In this document: positions 52,370 through 63,169 of the stretch, one piece after another
Numbering within the stretch: position 1 is the first letter of the stretch
How the letters are laid out: each line of letters opens with the position of its first letter
DNA from: Salvator merianae
Lineage: Eukaryota > Chordata > Lepidosauria > Squamata > Teiidae
Reading direction: 5' to 3'
DNA length: 64,000 bases
NCBI GenBank assembly: GCA_003586115.2
Contig: QVOM02000034.1
Location: forward strand, 137,663,101 to 137,727,100
The notes under the pieces: model-generated
The model's input: only the letters and a program-made list of their open reading frames with translations
What the model was told of the DNA's origin: nothing
Databases searched by the model: none
Position numbers and translations under genes: made by a program

Positions 52370-53345
52370 TCTAGTTACTGTTGTGCCATTGCTTTGTATG
52401 GAGCATTCTAATACCAGCACTTTTATTTTCATTCCATTTCTTATTACCTGTAGCATGCTAGTAGCCTTTCTGCAAGCAGTACATACTTTAAGTCTAAACT
52501 TTTGTTAAGCTGTCTCCACTAAGCCAAATTCTCTTTCCTGGTCATACAGCCAACTCAGATGCCGTTAGTGTATATCTGTAATTTGAATTTTTTACCCCAA
52601 TATCCCATCATTTTACCCGTTCACACTGAACAGCACCTGCATACTGCATTCCCTCAGTGCGCAGATTCTTCTGCAGTTTTTCACAGTCCCTTTTTGTTTT
52701 TAACTAATCTGCATAATTTGGTCTCATCCACTGTCAAGACCGTTATGGCCATAGGGCTTGAAAGCAGCTTGGAGGAGATGGCATCCACACATCAGTGCGT
52801 CTAAACCACATTAAAAATCAGAAAAGGCACTTTTTAAAGGCATTTGATGTGGATTAAAGGTGGGATGGGAATACAAGTGTCTGCATATTACCACATATAA
52901 GCTCATTCAAGCCACTTTTTCATATGTGCGGATGCAGCCAAGGAGTGGGCACTAGCTGTTTGAAATGAGGGCCTCACTTCAAGGCTGAGATTTGGGAGTG
53001 AAGAGAGGACCTGGAATATTTTGAGAGAGAAGGAATATGGCAGGGTATGTAAACTTGTGCTTGCAATTATGCAGTGTGATTTCTTGTCAATAAACCAACA
53101 TGTTACTTTTGAACCAAGATTTGCTTTGCTGTCATGTCCTTGCCTTGCTTCCTCTGAGGCCTGGATTAGTGGTCTTGACATCGAAAGTCTTCTTCATTGG
53201 ACCACTCACCACCAACTCTTTAACATTTATGTATATGTTAAAAAGCAATGATCCCAGTACCGATCCTTGGGAGACTCCACTTATTACTGCTTTCCACTGT
53301 GAGAAGTGTGCATTTACTCCCATCCCCAGCAGGAAGTTACCTGAG
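52370..53345 (-). pseudogene. CR1-clade (L3-like) LINE fragment, interrupted
   Basis: Two blocks, 52370-52740 and about 53190-53345, follow the same order as 57603-59140. The first gives, on the minus strand, MLQVIRNGMKIK, cognate to MLRVIRKGIENK. The second gives VISGVSQGSVLGSLLFNIYI, the RT motif GVPQGSVLGPLLFNIYIN. Between them lie about 450 bp of unrelated sequence including a small MITE, so the LINE was split by a later insertion. Stops and shifts make it inactive. Confidence 0.7.
52780..52939. mobile_element. Small inverted-repeat element inside the split LINE
   Basis: The ends GGCATCCACACAT and ATGTGCGGATGCAGCC are imperfect inverted repeats about 160 bp apart, with CACATTAAAAATC and GATGTGGATTAAAGG pairing inside. 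Its termini recall the CTGCATCC palindrome at 4204. Confidence 0.5.
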
Positions 53346-53369
53346 AAATACAAACTGGAGGTCTAGGCA

Positions 53370-54160
53370 GTGGGGGCCACAGAAGGTGAGCATGGACTGA
53401 ACCCCCTCCCCTGCCGTATGCTGTGGTGCCCCAGGATCTTCCAAAAAGTTCTGCAAACCAATGCATGGCAGGGGAGCGGCTTTCGTTGTGCTCCTCCTTG
53501 CTGGTTGCCGCTATGGGTCAAAGAACAGAGACAGAGCAGGAGACAATTAGCTGTCCCTACTTCTTATGCTCCTATTGGTCATTTGGGATCTTGTTGGTGC
53601 AAAAGATTATGTCACTGGAACCTCATCTCCACTCTTGATTGGATAGTATTGTTACTGTCAATGTCCTAGGTACTTCTAGGCTCAGCTGCTTTTATAATTT
53701 TTGTCTTTAGCTGTACTGGAAAACAGTATGTAAATTTCAGTTGTTGCAGAATGCTGTGGTTCAGACTGTATTGTGGCTTAAAGACTAGAGAACAACTAGC
53801 TATTATATTTTTCTATTTGCACGGATCGTTAATTTGTTTATGGCCTCTGTTTAAAATGGTGATGTATTTTAAAGCCCTAAATTATTTATGGTGACATTAT
53901 TTCAGAAATTCTTTGCACCCATATAAACATGTTTAGCTTTTAGGCCTTGGTCTTTCTTCCAACCACACATGAAATCAGATGATTGAACGTGAGAGCAGGA
54001 CTTTCTTGGTGGTGGTCCAAAATTCTGAAATTTGTATTCAGCTGGCTTTTTCTTGTTTAAAATTAACAGTGCTGGCATTTATCCTATCAAAGTTCTCACC
54101 TACAGACAAAAGCCCTTTCTGCGTTTGTTTGTTATTCTGGAACAAGCAGCTTGCTAGTAC
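53370..54160. other. Intergenic stretch, nothing recognised
   Basis: No exon-like or repeat-like text could be supported between the split LINE and the family-C element. Confidence 0.5.
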
Positions 54161-54165
54161 TATTT

Positions 54166-54783
54166 GGGCCTGTTCACACTGCAGCGGTGGAACGTTCTTG
54201 TCCGCTCTCTAGAACGGAGCGTTCGCACTGCCACGGGCACGAGCCTCACCCGATCCGAACCACTTCGTACCCGATTCGAACCTGATGTTGGGTAAGGCAA
54301 GACAAGTAAAAGCTTGTCTTCATCCCGACCTGCGCGATGGAGCGAAGATCGGGCATGGTGCTTTCGCACTCCCGGCTGCGCGTGCAATGGCGGCCGGGCG
54401 TGGCTGGCGCGGCTGTGCATGCGGGGTGCGAAGTTTTCGCACCCGGGTCCGAAGTTTTCGCACCCCGGTAAGATGCTGTGCACCCCGGTACAAAACTTCG
54501 TGCCCAGGATAGCCCTTTGCGCATGACAGCCTAGCTGCCGTTATGAAGCCGGCTCCGTAATGAGCCCCTGGTTATGAAGCGGAGCGCGATGGTACGAAGT
54601 GGAGCGCCATGTTACGGAGTGCGGGAGCGAACTAACGGCTGCCATCCACACTGTTCCCACTGCTGGTTGGCTTCGGGTCCGTTCCTCTGGCCAGGAGTGC
54701 GAATGGCAGCCAGTGTTCTCCAACCCCTCCGGTTCGAAGCCGACTACTGGGAACGGTCTACCGAGCTCAGTGCGAAAAGGCCC
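54166..54783 (-). mobile_element. Family-C MITE, copy 2, 618 bp, inverted relative to copy 1
   Basis: The ends GGGCCTGTTCACACTGCA and CTCAGTGCGAAAAGGCCC are flanked by TTT on both sides (54163-54165 and 54784-54786). The complement follows 46075-46674 throughout, for example GGAACGTTCTTGTCCGCTCT, ACCACTTCGTACCCGATTCG and CGCGATGGAGCGAAGATCGG. The tandem array in the centre is slightly rearranged. Confidence 0.92.
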
Positions 54784-55257
54784 TTTGTCCGTATTGGGAC
54801 TAGTGCTATCCCTATCCAGAACTGTCCCAAAGGGTCCCTATCCTGGATTAGCTGTAGTTCTGTTTAAAGAGATCTACAATTGTTCCAAGCCATCTTGTTC
54901 TAGTTCAGTCTTTGGTGCTTCTGCATCTGATCTGGAACAAGGAAAACACTGCAGCCCCATCTTCGAAGCTTATGCAAGCTTCAGAAGATAATTTTTGAAA
55001 CCCTGACAAAAAGGTAGGCATACTACCTTCAAGACTATTTTATTTAGCCCTTCCCTAGTGCATCAGACATAGCATATGAGTGATGTGGCCTGGCCCAGTT
55101 TCTGGCACAGGCTGGTGGTGTCTTGGATGGGGAGTTATCTGTGTGGACCAGAACAACTATGACACATCTGCATTGCTGCTGAGCTTAGCCCAGGATGGTG
55201 TCCCCACCCTTGTAATGCAGATAGCACCTCATCTGTTATCCTGGAATAGAAGAGACT

Positions 55258-55624
55258 GGGTGCTTGTTCATACCTTATGGCATGGTATGGTATGGGAATG
55301 ATATAGTCATACCATAGCAGCCTAGATAGGATCAGGCATGGAGGCTACCATTTCAGGGCAGGCCTGATCATCATAACAGCAGCCAGGATAATGTCCAGCC
55401 ATTATCATGATGATCAGGATGCAGAGCGTGACTACACAACCACAGCTACACTGAATGCTGCTGACTGGGAGCCATCCACCTGCTACTGATCAAGCTGTAG
55501 ACAATGTTTTGTAGTGTCCGGGAACAGCTGGAGGCACTTTGGGACGTGGCAGTGGCAGGGGCATGAGAATGGCCTGTTTGGTCAGCGTCTGGAAACTCAT
55601 TGGAAGGTAAGTGTGAACAGACCC
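55258..55624. mobile_element. Possible MITE with GGGT...TTCAYAC ends
   Basis: The left end GGGTGCTTGTTCATACCTTA and the right end TAAGTGTGAACAGACCC are imperfect inverted repeats 367 bp apart. No clear duplication flanks them. The ends resemble the larger GGGCC group. Confidence 0.4.
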
Positions 55625-55716
55625 TGGGATAATTAGACTGCTCCAAACAAGGTGAGTGCAGAAACAGTCACAATTTAGGGAAAGGATTAAATATGGAGCA
55701 ATGTTCAGGCCATGTA

Positions 55717-55897
55717 CCATAAAATCTCGCATATAATGTACACTTGTGTATAATGTGCATGCTGATTTCACCCAAAATTTTCAGGTAAGAAAAGGAATTT
55801 GTATAGTTAAAATTATGTCTCGTGTTTAACGTGCACCCCAATTTTTAGTGAACTACGATGAGAGAAAATTATGCACGTTATATGTGAGATTTTACGG
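55717..55897. mobile_element. Tc1/mariner-type MITE with TA target sites
   Basis: The 181-bp element has terminal inverted repeats of about 28 bp: CCATAAAATCTCGCATATAA on the left and TTATATGTGAGATTTTACGG on the right. Each is bordered by TA (55715-55716 and 55898-55899), the Tc1/mariner target. The interior again pairs partly (GTGTATAATGTGCA / TGCACGTTATATG). No transposase frame. Confidence 0.85.
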
Positions 55898-55980
55898 TAA
55901 TTGTTCACAAATGCATGCCAGGTGCACAGTATGTAGATCAAGCATTTTCTGTCATGCTGAGGCTGGACAGCCTAGCTCAG

Positions 55981-56044
55981 AGGCCCCGCAAACGGCCATG
56001 GCACTCGCGCGAACACCCGCCCTTAAAGGCACGGGCCGCCGCTG
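55981..56044. mobile_element. Single arm of foldback family F
   Basis: The text AACGGCCATGGCACTCGCGC, then GAACACCCGCCCTTAAAGGC and ACGGGCCGCCGCTG is one complete arm of the 47321-47503 palindrome, close to identical. The opposite arm is missing, so this is a deletion product or a broken insertion. Confidence 0.85.
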
Positions 56045-56126
56045 CTCTCTACCCCTGAGAGATGCTGCTTTCCTACATCACAGAAGCCCCTCTGGTTTTT
56101 AGTCCAATTTGCTTTCAACTCCCGTG

Positions 56127-56147
56127 CTGTGTGTGTGTGTGTGTGTT
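56127..56147. repeat. (GT)n microsatellite
   Basis: About ten GT units lie after TGC and before TTTCTACG. Confidence 0.9.
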
Positions 56148-56788
56148 TCTACGCAAGTTGTTTTTTAAATCTGATCCCGTGAAGAAACTATGCATCTCCC
56201 TTCCACCTTCTGTGCTCTGTATGTGCACATGTGAGTTTTTCTGTGCAAACTGATGATCTTCCTGGGTCAGGAGGCTGCTGCTGCCTACTTTGTCTTTTCT
56301 GGACCAGTCATTTCGGTTTGAGCATAAAACAGCAGATGAGCATTCTGTGGTTCCTCCCTGCATCCCGCAATCTGATGTGATCATATTAGGAACCTAGGCC
56401 TTTTAGCAAGCTGAGAGAAAATTACACTCTGTCACATTTCCCATCTGGACTTGAGATTTAGAGAAAGCACTTTGATTGGCCAGTTCAAAAAGGGGAATGC
56501 CTCCTTCCTCACTCCGGAACACTCCTTCCAGTCACAGATGATCCAGGCCAGCATTCAGTCCAAAATAGCAAGATAACACAGAATACAACTGGAAAAAATC
56601 CATTCTGCAGACACTGTGGGCTGTGCCTGGAATACAGTGAGACCTGCATGGAAGGTCACATTTTAATGCCGTCTCCATGGAGGGAAGCCAACTGGAGTCC
56701 ACAAAACAAAACAAAAATGTACCCTCAGTTTTGACCTGGAATCATCACAAACTTATTTTTCATCCCAGTGTTTTCATGTTTTGGGAAT

Positions 56789-56951
56789 TGCTGCTGAGCC
56801 TAGGCAGCCATACCGGAGAGCAGGGGGTGGGCCAACCAGGCACCTCCTGAGCTGGCTTGGGAACTGCTGCATGCTGCTGCTATCTGTCTCCTATTAGGCC
56901 CCTCAGGAACACCCATTGGCTGCTGCAAGTGCTGCTGAGCCTAGGCAGCCA
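56789..56951. repeat. Two exact 22-bp direct repeats 141 bp apart
   Basis: The word starting TGCTGCTGAGCC and ending AGGCAGCCA occurs at 56789-56810 and again at 56930-56951 without change. The intervening DNA contains further CTGCTG words. The origin is unknown. Confidence 0.85.
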
Positions 56952-57129
56952 CATTTGGCACTGCCGTGGTCACACCTCATGTATTTTGGAGACAGAGGCC
57001 GGCTTAAGTGCTTGGAAACCAGATGCTAAATTGTGTTACCATTTTTTTCCAAGGATTTTCCTGCCTGGAATGGGATTATCCTAAATTTGGATAATCCCAG
57101 CTCTGAGTCTGTTTCAGCAAGAAATGGAC

Positions 57130-57402
57130 CCAGCCAGGCTGCCTCCTTCTTCCCTCCCGCTGCCCCCTGCTGCCACAGCTCCCTGCCATCATTCACCATG
57201 CCCCCCCACCTCCCGCCACCCCCCAAACCACCCTGCCACCTCCTGCCACTCCATCGTCCCCCGACGTCTGCCACCACTGCATCTGCAGCCACCTTCTGCC
57301 ACCCTCCCTTGATTTTCCCGCCACCTCCCCGTTGCCTCCCACTGCCTCCTGCCATACCCCATCCCTGATGTCCACAGCTGCAGCCATCTCCTGCCGCCCC
57401 CC
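57130..57402. repeat. CCN-rich low-complexity tract at an assembly gap
   Basis: The plus strand is a C-rich run of CTGCC, CCACC and CTCCTGCCA words with no regular unit. It runs straight into the undetermined bases and may be why the assembly broke. Open frames here on both strands are compositional artefacts. Confidence 0.9.
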
Positions 57403-57602
57403 NNNNNNNNNNNNNNNNNNNNNNNNNNNNNNNNNNNNNNNNNNNNNNNNNNNNNNNNNNNNNNNNNNNNNNNNNNNNNNNNNNNNNNNNNNNNNNNNNN
57501 NNNNNNNNNNNNNNNNNNNNNNNNNNNNNNNNNNNNNNNNNNNNNNNNNNNNNNNNNNNNNNNNNNNNNNNNNNNNNNNNNNNNNNNNNNNNNNNNNNNN
57601 NN
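57403..57602. other. Assembly gap, 200 N
   Basis: Exactly 200 undetermined bases, probably a fixed-size placeholder, so the true distance is unknown. Confidence 0.99.
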
Positions 57603-59145
57603 GAACATAAGAGAAGCCTTGCTGGATCAGGCCATGGCCCATCTAGTCCAGCATTCTGTTTCACACAGTGGCCCACCAATTGCTTCTGGGCATTCTCAAG
57701 CAGAAGATAAAGGCAAAACCTTCACCTGCTTTTGACTCCCCGCAATTGGTTTTACAGACATCCTGCCTGTCTTTCCAACCTGGAGACAGTACCTAGGCAT
57801 CCGTTCTAGTAGCCATTGATACACCTGACCTCCATGAATCTGTCCAATCCCTTATTAAAGCTGTCCAGGCTGATGGCTGTCACCACCTCATCCGGTAATA
57901 AATTCCACAGACCGACGACCTTCTGGGTGAAAAAATACTTCCCCTTGTCAGTCCTAACTCTCCTACCCATCAGCTTCAGAGAGTGCCCCTCTTTATCCAC
58001 CTTATCCATACCGTGCATGATTTTATAAACTTCAATCAGGTCTCCTCTTAAATGCCATTTTTCAAGGCTGAAGAGGCCAAGGCGTTGCAGCCTGATTTCG
58101 TAAGGAAGGTGTTCCAACCCCTTGATAATTCTGGTTGCCCTTTTTTGCACCTTCTCCAGTTCCACAATATCCTTTCTGAGGTGAGGTGACCAGAATTGTA
58201 CACAATATTCCAAGTGTGGCCTCACCATAGATTTGTAAAGAGGCACAATGACACTTGCCGACTTGTTTTCTATTCCCTTCCTTATTACTCTTAGCATTGA
58301 ATTTGCTTTTTTCACTGCGGCTGCACACTGGGTTGACACCTTCATTGAGCTGTCTACCAGAACCCCAAGATCCTTTTCCTGGTCTGTCACAGAAAGTTTG
58401 GCCCCCATCAGTTTATAGGTATAATTGGGGTTCTTTGTCCGATGTGCATCACTTTGCACTTGCTAAGATTAAAGTGCATTTGCCACTTCGTTGTCCACTC
58501 ACCCAATGTCAGGAGATCCCTCTGGAGCTCTTTACAATCACTTTCAGTTTTTACTACCCTGAACAATTTAGTGTCATCAGCAAACTTTGCTAACTCACTA
58601 CTTACCCCTGTGTCGAGATCATTTATGAATAAATTAAAAAGCAGGGGTCCTAATACTGAACCTTGCGGGACCCCACTTTTCACCTCTTTCCACTCTGAAA
58701 ACTGACCATTTATTCCTACTCTCTGTTTCCTGTCCTTAAACCAGTTACCAATCCAGGACAGGACCTGTCCTCTTATTCCATGACTGCTGAGTTTATTCAG
58801 GAGTCTTTAATGAGGGACTTTGTCAAAAGCCTTCTGAAAGTCCAGATAGACAATGTCAACTGGGTCACCTTTATCCACATGTTTATTAACACTTCCAAAG
58901 AATCCTAACAAGTTTGTAAGGCATGATTTACCTTTGCAGAAGCCATGCTGATTTTCTTTCAGCAATACTTGCTTTTCTATGTGTTTAGTAATTTTATCCT
59001 TAATTATGGTTTCCATCACTTTACCTTGAACTGATGTTAAGCTAACTGGTCTGTAATTTCCTGGATCATCCCTTGATCCATTTTTGAAGATGTTCTTTAG
59101 GTACATAAGGCGTTCCTTAGGTAGCAACCTAGCCCAAATTTTTAA
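57603..59145 (-). pseudogene. CR1-clade (L3-like) LINE, 3' 1.5 kb with reverse-transcriptase ORF
   Basis: On the minus strand the RT ORF reads, in order: DDPGNYRPVSLTSV and LDFQKAFDKVPH (59127-58807), GVPQGSVLGPLLFNLFINDL and KFADDTKLF (58683-58408), then LMGAKLSVTDQEKDLGVLVD, VRPHLEYCVQFWSP and VQKRATRIIKGLEHLPYEIR (58459-57806). FADD is the catalytic box of non-LTR reverse transcriptases. A stop directly after KVPH and a frameshift near 58440 break the ORF. The 3' UTR ends at the gap with the complement of GAACATAAGAGAAGCC. The endonuclease end is missing. Confidence 0.92.
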
Positions 59146-59149
59146 AGGA

Positions 59150-59660
59150 AGCCAGTACGTGGTCCAGTTATTTTAAAACTTAAAATTATAGAAAAATAAT
59201 GGGCTTGGACTATAGATAAACAAGGAGTACAGGTGTCCAAAAATCAGATCATGGAAAAAAAGAATAAGGAAGGGGGAATAAAATCCATATCACCTGTACT
59301 TTTCATCACTCATAGTCTATCATTTGAAAATGCAGAACATTCTTACCTCTGCTCAAGTGAACACAGGTGCACTGAGTTGGTTTCTCTTCAAATTCCCAAC
59401 CACCTGCTAGAAAAGAATAGCAGAGGGACAAACAGATGCACTATTATAGTGCTTGACCCAAGACTTTAAATACACATTAATCAAAGGCATGTTTATGCCA
59501 ATGCATACATTTATAGGAATTCAAAACTATATATTCCACTTGCTTCAGAGAAAATGAGGTTATATGGCCAAATCAGGGTGGACCAGAAAACTGCAGGCAT
59601 TCTATATCCCGATTTCTGCAAGACTTTCAGCAGAGTGCTGAATGATAAACTGCTTGCAAG
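59150..59660. other. Intergenic stretch, nothing recognised
   Basis: This A/T-rich sequence between two LINE fragments contains no gene or repeat I can name. Confidence 0.5.
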
Positions 59661-59666
59661 CTGATA

Positions 59667-59970
59667 AGAATCATAGAATCTTAGAGTTGGAAGGGACCTC
59701 CAGGGTCACCGAGTCCAACCCCCTGCTCAATGCAGGATTCACTAAACCATCCCAGACAGATGTCTGTCCAGCCTCTGCTTGAAGACCTCCAGTGAAGGAG
59801 AGCTCACCACTTCCTGTGGCAACCTACTCCATGGACTGATCGCCCTTACTGTCAGAAAGTTTTTTCTAATATCTAGTCTGTATCTACTCTCTTGGAAGTT
59901 TCAACCCATTGTTTTTAGTCCGTCCTTCTTGTGTAAGTGAGAATAGGGCCAATCCCTCTTCACTGTGACA
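59667..59970 (-). mobile_element. CR1 LINE 3' end
   Basis: It begins AATCATAGAATCTTAGAGTT, then GGAAGGGACCTCCAGGGTCA, and keeps close identity with 11676-11980 (GGAGAGCTCACCACTTCCTG, CTTCTTGTGTAAGTGAGAAT). It stops abruptly at CACTGTGACAG, giving a 5'-truncated insertion of about 300 bp. Confidence 0.92.
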
Positions 59971-60699
59971 GATGTGGGCTATATTATGGTATTGTTAAAT
60001 ATAGTATTGTGAGGGCTAACTGACTGTTGTTCAGCAATCTCAAGAGAAGTGTCAAGCAGGGTATCACAGACTTGTAGCAAAATTGGGGAGAGGAAACTGC
60101 ATCAGGTTCTAGGCAGGACAAAAATGTCAGCAGGCTGGCAGCAAGACTGCCAGATAGTCCCAATGGAATGTTGGGGCTCTGGTCTTTCGCCCTTTTAATT
60201 TGGAGTAAAGATAGTTCAGAAAAGCCTGTCTTTACTGCACTGGGGTGTTTTTGACCTACCTCATATATGGTGTGGCTCCTCTGTTGCATCAGAAGCAATT
60301 TCTGGGAGTTCACTTGCATGGGACAAAAAATCAAAGGGAAGAGGCTGGCTGCAGGGAACTTCCAGGAGTTTCTTCTGATGCAATGCTAGAGAAGCCCTGC
60401 ATATGTCTGGGGGGCCACAAGCTGGGAAAATATTGGCATTTCATGAAGATCTGGCATTTCCCCTGCCTTTTGGTAAGTTCCGAAGAGGAGATATGACAAT
60501 CCTATTCAAATACCTAAACAAATATCATAGAGAAGAGGCTTGTGACCAAGGCTGCAACCTTGTACCTGATTTGCCAAACATGCTCATGGTGCTTCTGATA
60601 CAGTCCCAGAATATAGATCCAATTTATGTAATTATTATTATTCTGGTAAAATTAACAAACGTAGTACAATATCCTGTTATTCTATAATTGCAGCTCTGA
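59971..60699. other. Intergenic stretch, nothing recognised
   Basis: No exon or named repeat can be supported here. Confidence 0.5.
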
Positions 60700-61520
60700 C
60701 TGTGTTCAGATTAGCGATTTTTAAAATCGCCTGCATGAAAGGAGCGGATAATTCCTGGGCGCACAGTAAAAAAGCCTTTCCCATACACTTACCGATGAGG
60801 TGATTCACCGATCGTCACAGCCTGCAAAGGGAGCTGCTTGCTGATTGGACACTCCCCGCCTCTCTGCCAAGCAGTTCCCTAAGTCGTTAACTCCTTAACT
60901 GCCAGGATTTCCTCATGTCAGATTTCCTCACGTCACCGGATCCCTTATTTCCCCATTTACCGAAGCCACAGGGAACCGGAGCAGCGGGCAGAGAGGGAAA
61001 TGTTTTCTTTGGAAAAGGGAGAACCCTGGCAGTTAAGGACTTGCATGGAAGCTGCTTCTGCGGAGAGGCAGGAAGTGGATGCCTCAGTTGAACTGAGCAG
61101 AGGGAGAGATTTGCCGACATGGGGAGAAAAGGGGAGGGAGAGATTTGCCAGCGTGGAGAAACTTTTCAAACCCCTTGCCTTCTGTAGTTAAAAACACACA
61201 CTGAACTTTAGCAGCAAGGGGCTTTCTCCCACGGCTTGCTACCGATGTCTTTTTTTATCTACAGAAGGCAGGGAGTTTGAAAAGTTTCCCGTGCCGGCAA
61301 GAGCTCACTCGCCCCCTCCCTTCTTGTACTATTGTCCCACGGCTTCCTGCAAGGCTCTGATTGGTTGAGGTGCTTCCCAAGGTGACCCGAAAGCTCAGAA
61401 AAGATGAATAGAGAAGAGCCGACCCAGGCAGCCTCCGAGAGGCGCAGAGACGGCTTTACCAAAGGGCTTTATGAACACTGCAGCTTCCGTGCGACTGGAA
61501 GATGGCCAAAATAGCCCGTC
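60700..61520. other. CpG-rich block with a 30-bp inverted repeat
   Basis: CG dinucleotides are clearly more frequent here than in the neighbouring 5 kb. Two arms, 61158-61187 and 61259-61288, are complementary at about 28 of 30 positions. A GGGAGAGATTTGCC word is repeated near 61101 and 61136, and CTGATTGG occurs twice. This could be another CpG-rich MITE with unrecognised ends or a small CpG island. No first exon was identified. Confidence 0.45.
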
Positions 61521-62047
61521 TGAGGACACCCTCTGTCTGGATTGCTGTGCAAGAAGTACAACAAGAGTTTGGCATGAGCTGTCACTACCCAGAAATACTT
61601 CATGTGATACTATTGGTCACCTGTATGGAATGATGGGAGGATTAAATCACATGGAAAGAAAATCTCACAGCTATAACATCCGTCTGCTGCTGCAAATGGT
61701 AAAACGCAGAGTAAATCTAATGTGTAGACAATGTATGATCATTCCAGATGTACTTTAAACTAGTAAATCAATATATTGAGGAATAAATAAGTGATATCTG
61801 TAGGCAGCCCTATTCCCTACCATCTCAGAATGCAAGAGAAGAAAGAATGGACTTAGTCAATCAGAATCTACCTTAGGGTAACCTATCAAGGAAAAAAAAA
61901 TCCTTTTAGTCAAACAGTGGAAACAATTATCTAAAAGAGGCAGTGGCATCATCTTACTGATGAAGTAAGATGTTCATGTGGTAACTGTGTAAGAGATTCT
62001 TTGGTTTAGATTCCTGCATGAAGCAGGGGATAAGATTTGATTAACCT

Positions 62048-62192
62048 AAATCAGGAGTCCTGAACTGTAACCTTCCAGATGTTTATGAACCACGGCTTCC
62101 ATCGGTCCAGCCAGTTTGGTCAGTGGCAAGGAATGAGAAGTGCTGAAGGGCAGAAATATTTGGAAGGGTGATATTGACCACTCCTGGTTTAA
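62048..62192. mobile_element. Diverged hAT-like short element
   Basis: The left end CAGGAGTCCTGAACTGTAAC, then CTTCCAGATGTTTATG, and the right end TATTTGGAAGGGTGATATTG, then ACCACTCCTG, are the worn inverted ends of the family seen near 7584. The flanks share AAAT only. Confidence 0.5.
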
Positions 62193-62674
62193 ATGGCCTC
62201 TATGATTCTGATAAGAAATGTAACAATACCTCCAAAGACACTCCTCTCAGTCAATAGCATCTGGTATCCACCGTGGTTGTAGTGTTTAACAATTTGTCTA
62301 CCATAGTGGATGCTGCTCTTCTCTCATTTGTTGTGTCATGGATAAGAGAAATGCTTTTACTTTTTTCAAGAGGAGTATGTGCCACCACTTATCAGGGGAA
62401 GTCAAGGTCTGTAAGCAGTCCTTGTCAAATGACTCTTGTTTTTATAATTGTTTCATTTATCCTTTAGCAAATTACTAAAGATCAAAGAGTTATTGGCAGC
62501 TGAGTCTGCTTCTGTCTGCAGAGCACTGTACCTTCATGCTGTGAAAGTCAATGGCTTTCCTTCCTGTACTTTCTCTATGCATAATCCTCTTCCTCAAGAT
62601 ATTGTTAAGAATATCGTGTAAGAATAAATATATCATTTCCCCATTCCCTGAGACAGAACTGCCATATTAAGAGC

Positions 62675-62725
62675 TTGTTATTATTATTTATTTGAAACAT
62701 TTATATGCCACTTCTTATCAAAAGA
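62675..62725 (-). repeat. L2-like LINE 3' tail
   Basis: Read on the minus strand, AAGTGGCATATAAATGTTTC leads into AAATAAATAATAATAA, the common ending of L2-type LINEs in this window (compare 28016 and 31260). Confidence 0.5.
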
Positions 62726-62819
62726 AATCTTGAAGCCATTTCCAAGAAAGATTAACAACAAAGGTAAAAAACCACACACAAAGAAAAATCAACAATTAAA
62801 AACACATTCAAAACTAGAC

Positions 62820-63115
62820 ATATGTGTGAACTTCTGGAGGATTTGGTTTGAATCAAGTCAAACCTTAAGTGGTTCAGTTTGATTCAAACCTTTTTGAACA
62901 GGTTTAAACTGAACTTTTGAGCTGGTCTGGAAAAAACCTCAATTTTTTAAATTTAAACAGGTTTTTAAAAGCTCTTTTAAATGCAAACGCAAATGATTCG
63001 ATCAAACCGCTTGTGTTTGCAAATGGTTTCCTGGTTTGGGTCAAATCGAACATCTTTGAACTGTTTGGTTCAATTTGAACTTTTGAACATGAATGGAACT
63101 TTGCACATCTCTATT
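62820..63115. mobile_element. A/T-rich foldback element with hAT-like end
   Basis: The interior alternates GGTTTGAATCAAG / TTTGATTCAAACC words on the two halves, and the right end TTGCACATCTCT resembles the TGCACATCCCT end at 1812. The left end is near TATGTGTGAAC. Target duplication is not clear. Confidence 0.55.
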
Positions 63116-63169
63116 AAATACTGAATGAGTCAGGGAAAAGAGATAGATCTTTAATAGGTCCTAAAAGCC

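Noticed and set aside
57026..57679. ORFs reading through the N gap
   Set aside because: They exist only because undetermined bases are counted as open; the coding parts are CCN-repeat translations.
60887..61169. Protein gene at the CpG-rich block
   Set aside because: The open frames on the two strands are short, overlap an inverted repeat and show no likeness to a known first exon.
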